Source: Cordilura impudica
Taxonomy: Eukaryota; Arthropoda; Insecta; Diptera; Scathophagidae
Direction: 5' to 3'
Length of the DNA: 64,000 nt
Assembly (NCBI GenBank): GCA_963682025.1
Contig: OY821521.1
Coordinates: 194,015,526-194,079,525 of the forward strand
A model generated the notes under the pieces. That model did not search any database. It was given only the letters and a program-made list of their open reading frames with translations, and was not told the DNA's origin. Position 1 is the stretch's first letter. Each line of letters starts with the position of its first letter. Both the position numbers and the translations under genes were made by a program. This document shows positions 1 to 11,140 of the stretch, in pieces.

Positions 1-948
1 ATTTTATTTTATTTTATTTTATTTTATTTTATTTATTTTATTTATTTTATTTATTTTATTTATTTTATTTATTTTATTTATTTTGCCTTATTTTATTTTA
101 TTTTATTTTGTTTTATTTTATTTTATTTTATTTTATGTTATTTTATTTTATTTTATTTTATTTTATTTTATTTTATATTATTTTATATTATATTATCTTA
201 TTTTGTTCTTGTTTTTTTATTATATTATTTTATTTTATTTTGTTTTTTTTTCGTTTATTTTATTTTAATTTATTTTATATTATTTTATTTTATTTTATTT
301 TATTTTATTTTATTTTATTTTATATTATTTATCTTACCTTACCTTATTTCAGGTTATTTTATTTTATTTTATTTTATTTTATTTTATTTATCTTACCTTA
401 CCTTATTTCAGGTTAATTTATTTTATTTTATTTTATTTAATTTTATTTTATTTAATTTTATTTTATTTTATTTTATTATTATTTAATTTTGTTTTGTTTT
501 ATTTTATTTTATTTTATTTTATTTTATTTTATTTTATTCTATTTTATTTTATTTCATTTTATTTTATTTTATTTTATTTAATTTAATTTAATTTTATTTT
601 ATTTTACGTTACTTTGTTTTATTTTAATTTATTTATATTATTTTACTTCATTTAGTTTTATATTATTTTATTTTTTTTATTTTATTTTAAATTTTTATAT
701 TATTTTTTTATATTTTATTTTACTTTGTTTCATTTTTTTTTTAACTTAATAAATTCTATTTTATTGTATTTTATTTCATTTCATTTTATTTTATTAAATT
801 ATATTTTACTTTATTTTATATTGTTTTGTATTATATCAAAATTTTATTTTATTTTATTTTTATTTTATTTTTTTTAATTTTATTTTATTTTATTTTATTT
901 TCTTATATGTATTTTATTTTATTTTATTTTATTTTTTTCTATTTTTTT
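1..948. repeat. (TTTTA)n pentanucleotide array, degenerate
   Basis: Nearly every base falls in TTTTA/ATTTT units with scattered substitutions, TTTA variants and short T runs. A unit containing cttaccttaccttatttcag is present twice (about 332-353 and 392-413), so part of the array was duplicated as a block. The open frames rich in F, I, L and Y across it come from the repeat and are not genes. The array is probably cut by the window edge. Confidence 0.97.
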
Positions 949-2439
949 TTCGCACTACGCTGATTTTAGTTGTCTCAAATTAAGTTTATCTTCATTTATT
1001 TTTTAAAATTTATTTTATTTATAAGAAGTTCACATAACTCCCCCTTGAATTTAATTTTTTTTATCTCTTTTATCAATTTAATCAATTTTATACCGTACTA
1101 AGCCCGTTTCCTTTCACTTGTCTCTTCCAGTTACTTATCTACAATTTTTTTTTATTATCGAACTTGCTTTATACAGACTTTATCTGAAAAGAAAAAAATT
1201 TACCTAAAGCCTGGGAAAAGAGAAATATTCATTACATACTTCATTGCATTTCATCAAGATGTTATTTTATTTTATTTTAATTTTATTTTTGCTTATTTGA
1301 AAAATAAAATAAAGCTAACAACAACTTCAATTACCTTTTTATCATCACCAACAAGTTCAATAAAAACCAACATTGTTTTCGTATGTTATGTTCCCCTTAA
1401 GTATGTGAGCAGTTAACAATGTACGCCGACATACATGTTTATGTATGTAAATCGGAAAGTACAGCATGAATGTTTCTACCTAATACTTTCTCTGGTATTA
1501 TTTATTTATTTTTTTTTGTTGTTTTTTGTTTGTGTTTTATTTAAATATTCAACATGACAGAAACAAGATTTTGGTATTTGCATTGACAGCATTTGGATTA
1601 TTTATATAACAAATATTTGAGAGGATGTACGGGCTTCCGTAGCTGCTGCTGATGCTTAGTATGTCAGTATGTGTACTAAGTATATAAAAAAAAAAAGTAT
1701 GTAAGTGAATGGTTTAAGATTTGTGTTTGAACGGTAAATAAACTAAAAAATATTTATAAACAAATCATGGATGCCGATGATATTACGAGTACTACGAGTG
1801 TGTCTATTGAGCCGGTTTTTTATGAGAAAACTTTAAAAATATATGTATATACAATAATTGATAAAAAAAAAATTTAATAGAAGTTAAGAAATATTATATT
1901 CACAACGTGTAAACAGAACTGATTTCAAACTTTTAATTTTAAATGGATACACCCATGGACACGTGATTATATACAAATTGTTCCAAATACATACAAATAA
2001 TTATTTCCGATATCACAACAATTATATATATCGAAATTTGAATGTTATATTTTTACATCTGAATTAAAACATAAATATATTTTGTATCTTTTGATTAATC
2101 TCATTTGAAATTCAAATGGCCCAACTTTATGAATCTAGTTTTATTTGTTGATTTTTTCCAAGAGCAGCTTTAATATTTAAACATGGTAGTGGTAGTGTTT
2201 CAAGTTCGAATTCTGGTCCTGCCGAAGTTTTTTAATAACTGCCATGGCCATTTTTGCAGCAACAACACACAAATGCCCAGCACTTTTCTTGGCAGCAATT
2301 TCTACAGTATTACGAGGGCGGTACCAGTACAGCCTGACCTGGCAAAGAAAAGACAACAAATTTTGGAAAAAATTTTCTTAATTTCTCAACATAGTCTCCT
2401 TTTTGCTCGATACACTATTTGATATTTTATTAGCTTCGA
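949..2439. other. No gene recognised
   Basis: AT-rich sequence with scattered poly-A/T runs. A less AT-rich patch at about 2177-2400 is open in two frames, but neither translation resembles a family I know and there is no paired splice or start context. I see no inverted repeats with target duplications here. Confidence 0.6.
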
Positions 2440-3710
2440 TATCCGGCTTATAGTAGAAACTGTCTGGCTCCCTAAAATAGCCGTCAACACCAGAGTCCAC
2501 CTCTTCGTTGCTGGCAAATCTTTTAACAGCAAAGCCACTTTTTCAAGTTTGAAAATAGAAAATAATGCGAGAGAGCGAAATCTGGCGAATAAGGTACGTG
2601 ATGAAGCAAATCGAACTCAAATTCATGCACACAGAAAACAGATTCATTTTGTCTACTGAATTTTCTACCAACAACCGAATTGCGATGAAGATAATAACAT
2701 AATTTCGAGTTAATTACGAATAAAATTCTGCTGTCGTAACAGTTAATGTTTTATCACGATCGGAAATATGTAGCTCCTCTCAAATTTCTGTTGATCCAAT
2801 CCAAAATTCTGTTCCCAAACTTTTAAACAATTAGGTTTTGTGAATTTTTTTCTGTGTTGGGACTTTGGCCTTCCCAGTAGTGGATTTTTGAAATGAAACA
2901 ACACTTTTATTCGCCACATGCGGCCGTTAATTTCGTCACCTTAACGCTGCAATAAGATCTTGGTTCTTAAAGAAAGTCAGTAAAATTTTTCCCAAGCGCA
3001 TCCCAAAAAACAGACGCCACAATCTTGCCTAGAAATATAACTGTATTCGCCTCATTTGGACATGATTCATGGAACATGGAACAGCGACAAAAACTTTACA
3101 GAAATATCCTCACGACGGTATTTTTGATGTGTAAACATCTATGCGCTCATGGGGGGTAAAAATCTATTTCACAATACAATCACAAACACGGAATAAGGGA
3201 AAGTCGGTGTGAGGTATATGTAAGTGTATTGGAGCAAAGCTTATGATTTAAATTTATTTAGCTGATTCAACAACCAACAGAAAGCGCCATGAATGTATAG
3301 CAAGCAACTGCAACCATCAAGTATAACAATCATAGCAGTTGCTTGCTATACATAGATGGCGCTAACTTTTTGATTTTAATTGATGTGTAAATAGATGTTT
3401 ACACATCTTCCCTGTGATGGGACACACGTAGTTTTTTTTGTTCTATTGTGATTACCATTTTCCGAACAGCGTTCTCATCTCAAAATTTTGGCTCAATATG
3501 TGATCTATAGTTCAGACACCTTCAGCCGATGATCATTCAATACAATTTTGATAATTCTCTTAACCGTTTCTAGCGTACCCACCTCAATTGTTCGACCACT
3601 GCGGTGCTCATCTTGGCAGTTCGAACGGGCTGGTTTAAATAAAGGAGAACATACCCCCGGTGTAAAAACTAGCTCGGCTTTGACATTGCTTAGACTGAGA
3701 CCTTTCAAAT
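2440..3710 (-). pseudogene. mariner transposase, dead copy split by a MITE
   Basis: Read on the minus strand the pieces follow mariner order. At 3505-3620 lies an N-terminal helix-turn-helix region with DEHRSGRTIEVGT and VKRIIKIVLNDHRLKVSEL. At 3413-3490 is a stretch resembling HIL..MR.L..KW...EQK..RV. At about 2950-3070 is KIVASVFWDALGKNFTDF, corresponding to the conserved V.WD..G region. At about 2440-2620 is a tail with HHVPYSPDFALS (the position of the third catalytic Asp, in YSPDLAPSD) followed by KRFASNEEV and FREPDSFYYKPDIE. Several stops and frame changes separate the pieces, and the DETW-type Asp before VASVFWD is not visible. A palindromic MITE at 3126-3407 interrupts the frame. Terminal inverted repeats were not found. 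Assignment to mariner is secure from the motif order; the subfamily is not. Confidence 0.82.
3126..3407. mobile_element. Palindromic MITE, family D, copy 1
   Basis: The element begins gatgtgtaaacatct and ends with its reverse complement agatgtttacacatc. Inside is a second inverted pair, tgtatagcaagcaactgc at 3295-3312 and its complement at 3335-3352, so most of the element can fold. Its left third matches, in reverse, the right end of the copy at 34706-35054. It is inserted in the mariner pseudogene, whose reading resumes on both sides. No transposase is encoded; the mobilising superfamily is unknown. Confidence 0.8.
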
Positions 3711-3960
3711 GAAAGCATTAAATTACATAACCAAGTTTCCCCATGAGATCTCTGAGATCGATTACTTTTGATGGCTAAAAAAAAGAGAAATACTAAACAA
3801 TGCGGCGCATTGAGACTTGAACATATGTTTTATATGGTTGCCACGTTTCGCAAAAATAATACTTTTCAAAGTACTGACGCCATCTATACATCAGGTCGGG
3901 TCATTCTGGAATAGCAATCATACTTTACCTTACCTTAACTTATCTGATATTTTCTATTCT

Positions 3961-4106
3961 TCTCTTTTATTTTCTTTTCTTTTCTTTTCTTTTCTTTTCT
4001 TTTCTTTTCTTTTCTTTTCTTTTCTTTTCTTTTCTTTTCTTTTCTTTTCTTTTCTTTTCTTTTCTTTTCTTTTCTTCTCTTTTCTTTTCTTTCTTTTCTT
4101 TCCTTT
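3961..4106. repeat. (TTTTC)n array, first block
   Basis: About 28 nearly perfect TTTTC units. It ends in ctttccttttttgttatgtagataaacaa, which is repeated after the second array, so both blocks share one junction. Confidence 0.98.
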
Positions 4107-4123
4107 TTTGTTATGTAGATAAA

Positions 4124-4488
4124 CAATTAAAAAGCATACGCCTGCAAAATTTTGTTTCGACACTTAAGTTGTTTTTGCGGTCATAACTGGGTATATTTTT
4201 CTTTTCTTTTCTTTTCTTTTCTTTTCTTTTCTTTTCTTTTCTTTTCTTTTCTTTTCTTTTCTTTTCTTTTCTTTTCTTTTCTTTTCTTTTCTTTTCTTTT
4301 CTTTTCTTTTCTTTTCTTTTCTTTTCTTTTCTTTTCTTTTCTTTTCTTTTCTTTTCTTTTCTTTTCTTTTCTTTCTTTTCTTTTCTTTCCTTTTTTGTTA
4401 TGTAGATAAACAAGAATATACCCAGTTATGACCGCAAAAACAACTTAAGTGTCGAAACAAAATTTTGCAGGTGTATGCTTTTTAATTA
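4124..4488. repeat. Inverted repeat enclosing the second TTTTC array
   Basis: The left arm at 4124-4197 (from caattaaaaagcatacgcct) returns as a near-identical reverse complement at 4414-4488, with a single visible substitution in the core (cgcctgcaaaa versus gtgtatg context). The 216-base spacer is almost entirely TTTTC. The same 28-base junction sequence precedes both arms as a direct repeat, so a block made of array, junction and arm is present twice with the arm flipped. It may be a true inversion or an assembly fold-back. Confidence 0.9.
4196..4392. repeat. (TTTTC)n array, second block
   Basis: About 38 nearly perfect TTTTC units between the arms of the inverted repeat. Length in the genome is likely to vary. 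Confidence 0.98.
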
Positions 4489-6025
4489 TAAGTGGGGTTC
4501 TTCGTACTCCTATGAACTTTTAAAAGGTGATGCAAATGATCGTAAATTAGAAACAGTCCTCAATAAAACAAATATTTTTGCGATGCTTCAGTTGCTAAGA
4601 TATTTTCACTGCCTTTCTTTTACGGATTCACTTTAATTTTATACAATTGCTGGATCACAAAGCTAAGATACTTTCATTGCTTTAGCAGCCTTTCTTTTAT
4701 GGCGAAAGGGGAAAGCTAAAAAAAATTTTAACAAAAAATATATAATCACTTTGTTGATTAAATTAAAAACTATCCATTAAAGCTTTCGAAGTTATTTGTA
4801 TACTTTTGAATATAACTGTATTGTAAAAAGCATAAAATTTATATTATTTTTATGTTAATCTAACTATATTTTCTTTATTCACAACAAATATATTTTCTAT
4901 TAGGGGTATAACAAAACTGTTGGATCATCATTTAAAAAGGATTTTATGGACAATTACAAGAAAATTAAATTGTTCTATAATATTACGAAATGCCATCTAT
5001 ATTTTTATTTAAATATAGAACATATTTGTAGTTATAACCCTACTATTTGTATTAATAAACCCAGCGAAATATTGCTCTAGAGCCGGAAGACTGCTAAACT
5101 CGACTAAGTTCCTTTTTTTATTTTTCACCATTCATAAATTTTAAAAATTTTTGGAACGCGTTTTTTTTTAAGAAATATTATTTTTCGCATGCCTTTACAT
5201 TGTTTTTCTTTTTGCTGGGCATAGCGAAATATGAAGTCATTTTATGGCTTTCATATATTGTTACTTAATGCTATAATTTTATGCCTAACCATATTCATGC
5301 CAAAATACCAATTTACCACCAGTTTGAAATGTATGACATTTATCCCTGCACAATAATTTGTCAATTTTCGTTGAATAACAACTGAAATCCTTATAATGTA
5401 TGCTTTAACACAACTATAGACAGTTAGGCACCAAATAAATGTATATAAACCAACGAAAAACATACTCTCACACACGCTTTTTGACCAATACATACGGAAG
5501 TTTGAATGTGTTTAGATTTCGACACTGTTTAAACATACAGCTACATACGAATACTCGTAGACGATTGTATAAAAACCATAACTTGCCTGATTATTATACT
5601 GCCTTTGTATTGCATTTCGTATGCATAGACATTTTTCTCATAATTTGAGATTTTCCTTTTAATTCTTTTTGTTGTTCTTGTTAGCCGCAAAATGGCAAAG
5701 CCAATGTTTAAAGCGGGTGCAACCAACCTAGCTTTTCAAGAAACCAAGATATGAAGAGGAAATTTCGCAAATGCATTGGAAGGGATAATGAAAATTAATT
5801 GATATAAAATTAACACGAAACACTGATTAATGTTTGTTTCTTTAACATGCTGATTTTTTTTTTTTAAATAATTTTAAAAATTTTCGGAATAATAACTTTT
5901 TTTTTGAGGTTTTAAAATTTGCTAATGTATTTTTTTTTATATAAAAAAAAGGAGTTCAATACATTTCTTGTAAATATTTCTGAAGCACCAGATGGTTGGA
6001 CATAAATTGGTATCATAAAAGATCT
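4489..6025. other. No gene recognised
   Basis: AT-rich single-copy-looking sequence with poly-T/A runs. Open frames of 60-80 codons at 5251-5726 overlap on both strands and show no recognisable motif, so I treat them as chance. Confidence 0.55.
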
Positions 6026-6100
6026 ATGTCAAATATTTTCGGTAGTTATGAACATCATCACAAAGTCATTATGCCCTTACCACATGGCGGTATAGTGTGT
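6026..6100 (-). mobile_element. INE-1-like element, family B, 5' fragment
   Basis: The stretch from gtcaaatattttcggtagtt to ccacatggcggtatagtgt matches the 5' end of the family B elements at 36750 and 53457, in reverse orientation. Only about 75 bases remain. Confidence 0.7.
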
Positions 6101-6455
6101 AATGAAGATATCAAATACAGTACGACCTCGGTTACTGCAACTAATAAAAACCAATGCAGTTGCAACAACCGCGGTTGTTGCATTGACCGAGTCACACATA
6201 TATAAAGACTGCTTTAGGTATTTATACGAGTTTACAAAAAATATCTAGTTTATATTGTCCTAAAGATATTTTTTAACATAATTAATATATTTTTTTTAAA
6301 TAAAAACATCTTTAGTATTTAGCTATTTATTTACCTTGAAAACGTTAATTTTTCAAAAAAAAAAATTTTATTTCATTTTATTAATAATAATATAAAACAC
6401 AAAACAATCCCTATAAATAAATTTAATTAAACAAAAAAAAAATTCTATAAAAATA
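6101..6455. other. No gene recognised
   Basis: AT-rich sequence with a short imperfect palindrome near 6140-6190 (aaccaatgcagttgcaac / gcggttgttgcattg). Nothing else seen. Confidence 0.5.
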
Positions 6456-8647
6456 TACATGCTTATTAGATACATCCAAATTTGTATGAAAATGGATCAT
6501 GTTTTCCGATCCGTGCACGACGTAGTAAATATGAAAGAAGATGTCAAGAAACCCATAAAAACGAAATCAGTCGCCCGATATCGTCAAAACTGGCTTGTCC
6601 CTAGGCGAAACTCCATATTTTGATCAAGTTCCATTCATACATTTAAATAAAATTTTTAAAAGGTATTTCAATCGGCCGGAAATTTATTTATATGGCCAAT
6701 TCCCATGTAAAATTTACCGCTGAATCGAATGCATCTGATAGAATATCAAAAAAAATTATGCCTGACCCTACAGCGGCGATTAAAATCAAATTTTTTTTTT
6801 TGTTATTTAATTTTTTATATTTATCATGTCAGGTGACTGATACGAAAGAGACTTATGTAAAAATTAACACAACAGGGTTGTAGCGCATTTTATGTAGATG
6901 AATTTATTAAAAAAAAAATTAAAATCGGACATTATTTGGATGAGTTATGGCCAATTTCGTTAAAATTGCCATATACATTTTTAAGCGAAAACGTGTATTT
7001 TCGTCATATCTTGAGAAAAAGCCATCTGATATTGGTGGTATCATACCAATTTTTATTAGTTTCGTCAAGCCCGATTAGCTGAGACCAGTGGCGGATCCAA
7101 TGAGGGGGTTTTGGGATTAATCCCCCCAACAGTAAAATTTTTGTACCATAAATTAACCCTTAAACGAAAATTAACCCTGTTACTGGGGCTATTTTTATAT
7201 AATCCCCAATTTAATCCCGTTTATCATACCTACATATGTGCAAATTTCGAAAAGTTGGTTCGGTACGCGCGTTAAGATTCCGAAACAAGGTAGATTTAGA
7301 GAAGGTACAGCCAACGCTCAATTGTCATGTCTTTCGTTCCTTTTGAGTGAGTTTTTTTCCTTTGTATTTTATAGTACGGGTGACGACGCGAATAGAAAAT
7401 ACACAGCAAAACAAAAACAACAGAACCAACGGTACTTTTAACTTTACATTTTCAAACGCTGATATTTGCGTTTTTGCTATTTTATTGTATTGAAAAACTT
7501 ATCAGTTCTAATAAAGCATTTGAATATTAAACATCTTTTATAATTATTTGGAAATCAAAAAAAACCTTAAGTTCAATAAAGTTTAATATATTTCTCAGTA
7601 AAATGGAAAAAAATATTATTTGATAAGTAAGTTTCTAGATTCTAGACGGGGGAGGTAAACCAATAAAAATCAAAGCACCTGGTGCAGTCATCCGAGCGCG
7701 GTTTATTGGCAAAGCAATTTACACGCTGAAAATGTAATTAATCAGAGATCAGTTTGTTTTAACAGGTATGTATCATAAATTCAAATGTTCAATGATTTCA
7801 AATGTATTAAATTTATTTTATGAATTTAATATTCTAGATAAGAAGTTGAGGGTTTACAGGATGCGAACATATTCATCGCAATCGTGTACATACGGTACTG
7901 GTACTATTGCACTTTTTCAGTTGCTGCTCCTATGCTTGACCTCAAATTGATCGAAAATTTAATAGACTATCGGAACATAAATTTGGGGGGGATTAATCCA
8001 AAAACCCCCCTCATTGGACCCGCCACTGGTCTCAGCTAATCGGGCTTGGCGAAACTAATAAAAATTGGTATGATACCACCAATATCAGATGGCTTTTTCT
8101 CAAGATATGACGAAAATACACGTTTTCGCTTAAAAATGTATATGGCAATTTTAACGAAATTGGCCATAACTCATCCAAATAATGTGCGATTTTAATTTTT
8201 TTTAAACTAAATTCATCTACATAAAATGCGCTACAACCCTGTTGTGTTCATTTTTACATAAGTCTCTTTCATATCAGTCACCTGACATGATAAATATAAA
8301 AAATTAAATAACAAAAAAAAAAAAAATGTGACTTTAATCGCCGCTGTAGGGTCAGGCATAATTTTTTTTGATATTCTATCAGCTGCATTCGATCCAGCGG
8401 TCAATTTTACATGGGAATTGGCTATACAAATAAATTTCTGGCCGATTGAAATACTTTTTAAAAATTTTATTTAAATATATGAATGGAACTTGATCAAAAT
8501 ATGGAGTTTCGCCTAGGGACAAGCCAGTTTTGACGATATCGGGCGACTGATTTCGTTTTTGTAGTTTTTATGACATCTTCTTTCATATTTACTACGTCGT
8601 GCACGGATCAGAAAAAAAAACTTTTGGATGTATCTAATGCTTATGTA
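6456..8647. mobile_element. Foldback-type element with 0.67-kb inverted arms
   Basis: The left arm 6456-7128 and the right arm 7985-8647 are reverse complements over about 665 bases with few mismatches and small indels. Landmarks are tgcacgacgtagtaaatatg (about 6514) and its complement near 8588, and ccctaggcgaaactcc (about 6599) and its complement near 8506. The spacer 7129-7984 is about 856 bases and holds only short open frames without motifs (for example 7238-7441 and 7768-7950). No transposase is encoded. No convincing direct target duplication was found at the outer edges, so it could also be an inverted duplication of older repeat DNA. Confidence 0.85.
7087..8029. mobile_element. hAT-like inner termini inside the foldback element
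   Basis: The sequence cagtggcggatccaatgagg at 7087 and its complement ending cgccactg at about 8029 resemble hAT-type termini (CAG.GGCGG). The 8 bases outside them, gctgagac and gtctcagc, are reverse complements rather than a direct duplication. The pair therefore belongs to the larger palindrome and is not a simple hAT insertion. The hAT label rests on terminal resemblance only. Confidence 0.4.
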
Positions 8648-8814
8648 CAAAATTAAAAGAAGTCTGAAATTTTAGACTGTTTTTTGGTACTAGAAATATG
8701 TTTCTGCACTGCAGTTTCGCGAAGATCTTGAAGAAGCAAAACTTCTTTTAAGCCGATTTTGTTTTCTTCAGCCCATTGAATACAAATGTTTAATGAATTA
8801 ATGGCATCCTTGGA

Positions 8815-9150
8815 CTATATTTTAGGCAAATCATGGACAGTGCTAGTAATTTCCATTTCCTCTTCGCTTTCAATATCTTCATCTTCAGCTGCATAATTTG
8901 AGTTATTTTCTCCAAATATCCAAGCACTAATTTCTTTATTTGTAATGTAATCATTGATTACTGAAGTAATCATTGCTTGTTCACCGAGAATTTCAGCTCT
9001 AATTATACTTAATGACAGCATTTCTTCATCAGTCCATGGATTTTGAGGACTCATCAACACGTTCCAACATTTTTTTATGACGTTAGCCGGCAATTTATCC
9101 CAAGCATTAGCTAAAAGGCAAACTGCATTCCTCATGTTAAATGTTTTGAT
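8815..9150 (-). pseudogene. C-terminal remnant of a pogo/jerky-type transposase
   Basis: An open minus-strand frame reads RNAVCLLANAWDKLPANVIKKCWNVL, followed by an acidic tail (AAEDEDIESEEEMEI). In jerky/Tigger-type DDE transposases of the pogo group, the segment after the catalytic core commonly has this 'A..aW..v...tI.nCW' pattern and is then acidic. Only about 110 residues remain and the DDE core is absent. Upstream (above about 9150) it is cut by an unrelated transposon-like gene in the opposite orientation. Downstream it runs to the right arm of the foldback element at 8647, so that element may have inserted in or next to the same transposon. Confidence 0.65.
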
Positions 9151-9159
9151 TTTTTGTTC

Positions 9160-10552
9160 ACTGCCTTCTGTGCCTATGGTTTGGAGAGAACCACAAAATC
9201 ACTATGACGACTGTTATTTCTGTCTAGTGAATATCAGAGGTATCAATAGTAAAAAACGAAGGAAGTGGACGTATCCTGATTTAGACTCTGCTCGACGGCC
9301 CATCCCTCATTCCGATGAAGTTCCCATGCAAACATTTCATCAGCTACCAGATTTTTCGGAGGATGAAATATCCCACTGCTACACAAATGAAGACAGTGAA
9401 TATGAGGAAAATACATCAAGTTACCAACGATTTAACCAATGTGAGTTAGGTGATCTCATCAGGGATTTTAACCTCCTAAAACAATCTTCTGAGTTACTGG
9501 CATCCCGGCTAAAAGAAAAAAATTTACTTGATAAAGGAACACAAATAACGTTCTATCGTAGAAGGGAAACAGAGTTGGTTACGTTCTATTCTCAGGAAGA
9601 AGACCTCGATGTTAAAGATCTCCTAACAAAAATCGGCCTTCCCGAGTATGATCCAGATCGTTGGCGTCTGTTTATTGACAGTTCCAAGCGAAGTTTGTAG
9701 TGTGTGCTTTTACACAATGGTAACGAATTGGTATCAATACCTATTGCTCACTCTACCCAAATGAAAGAAGAGTACAATAATATAGCCATAGTCTTGGAAA
9801 AGATTAAGTATCACGAACATGGATGGGTCATTTGTGTTGACTTGATAATAGTTAACTTCCTCCTTGGACGGCAAGGTGGATACACAAAATATCCTTGCTT
9901 CTTGTGCCTTTGGGATAGCAGAGCTAAACAAAATCACTGGGTGAAAAAGACTGGCCTGAAAGAGAGAACTTTTGTGTTGGAGGAAAAAATGTTGTTAATG
10001 AGCATTTGGTTGATCGCAATAAAATAATCCTGCCTCCACTTCATATAAAACTTGGCTTAATGAAGCAATTTGTTAAGGCTCTACAAAGATGCAAGGTTTA
10101 AGCAATGAAAAAATAAAAGCTGGCATATTCGATGGCCCTCAAATCAGAAGGACACCAATTTTGTTGAATCTATGAATGAAAACGAGCGAAAAGCGTGGAC
10201 ATCATTTGTGTCAGTTGTCGAAAACTTTTAGGCAACAAGAAGGCTTCAAACTATAAGGGTTTAGTTCAGAACATGCTGATTGCTTTTCGTGAGCTTGGAT
10301 GCAACATGAGCGTCAAGGTGCATTACTTGCAAAACCATTTGGACCGGTTTCCTGCAAACTTGGGAGACTTGAGTAAAGAGCAAAGTGAACGATTTCACCA
10401 GGATATAAGGACAATGGATGAACGATACCAGGGCAAGTGGGATACTCATATGATGGCAGATTACTGTTCGAATCAGCAAAGAGATTGTCCTAAAAAAACC
10501 ACATTGCAGATTAACCAAAAAACGAAGCTTCTTGGGTTCCAGTACATCAAAT
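9160..10552 (+). pseudogene. FIDSS/CLWDSRA transposon-like gene, copy 1 (broken)
   Basis: This is a broken copy of a repeated insect protein family that I recognise by pattern but cannot name. In order it shows VPMVWREPQNHYDDCYFCLV (a Cys pair), RRPIPHSDEVPM, an acidic linker, YDPDRWRLFIDSSKRSL, WVICVDL, YPCFLCLWDSRAKQNHW, ILPPLHIKLGLMKQF, ENFLGNKKASNY and, near the end, NLGDLSKEQSERFHQDIRTM. A single in-frame TAG at about 9698 replaces the codon between KRSL and CVLLHNGN. Frame changes follow near 9957 and again before 10195. The invariant acidic residues in FIDSS, CVDL and the EQ.ERFHQD motif could be a DDE triad, which is inference. The N-terminal Cys-rich part seen in copy 2 (24328-25545) is missing here. 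At its left edge it abuts a jerky-type remnant. Confidence 0.75.
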
Positions 10553-10799
10553 AAGCAGTGAAAAACATATTTCATATTTTCATAAATATATTAATTATAT
10601 ATTATATATTATTATTATAAATATATTAAACTAAATGCTTTTAGACCAACACTGAAGAACAAAATTTTTATTTTTTTTTGATAAAATTGTTGTTTTTTTT
10701 TTACAAAACTTTAACGATATATCTGAAACTACTGGGCCAAGATAATAAAGATAATTTTTAAATGGTGAACAGTTTCCAAGTTATTCCAATATATATATA
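10553..10799. other. AT-rich 3' flank of the transposon-like gene
   Basis: A run of TATTA/ATATT and A/T homopolymers. No inverted end was identified. Confidence 0.4.
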
Positions 10800-11140
10800 G
10801 TTGAAGTGCCTTAATTTTGGAAATAACGGTATATCGCGAAAAGTCGAGCTGCTAGGCAAAAACCGATTGCAGATTCGTATTCAGGAGGTCGAATTTACTA
10901 AAGATCAGTTCAAAAAGTATCGGCACCAAAATGTGTGTATACCTGTGTTATATGCGCCAAGAGACTTCTTTTGTAAATCAATTTCGTTAAGTTAATAACG
11001 TTTTGGTCCATTGGCTGAAGAACGGCAGTGAAGTTTGGTGGGAAACACGTGATAATGATCATACCATCCTCACTTGTCAGTTCGCCATCCTTGAGATGAC
11101 AGGGTGTATTGTGTTACTGTATAGTCAAACGATATAATTA
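10800..11140 (+). pseudogene. Possible Tc1-like transposase fragment
   Basis: After a 64-codon open frame without clear motifs, VKFGGKHVIMI near 11030 and EMTGCIVLLYS near 11095 recall the 'vkfGGgsvMvWg' and following 'GpI...eG' region of Tc1 transposases, in different frames. It could be the front part of the Tc1 transposase whose tail lies at 14630-14850, separated by a MITE and a LINE. Weak evidence. Confidence 0.35.

Noticed and set aside
83..416. Hydrophobic proteins rich in F, I, L and Y
   Set aside because: They are translations of the TTTTA array and have no sequence beyond the repeat.
2177..2422. Small gene on either strand
   Set aside because: Both strands are open over the same stretch and neither translation resembles a known family.
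3817..4413. KEKKRKEKKR and SFLFFSFLFF proteins on both strands
   Set aside because: Pure products of the TTTTC unit.
7087..8029. Simple hAT transposon insertion
   Set aside because: The bases outside the ends are inverted copies, not a direct 8-base duplication.
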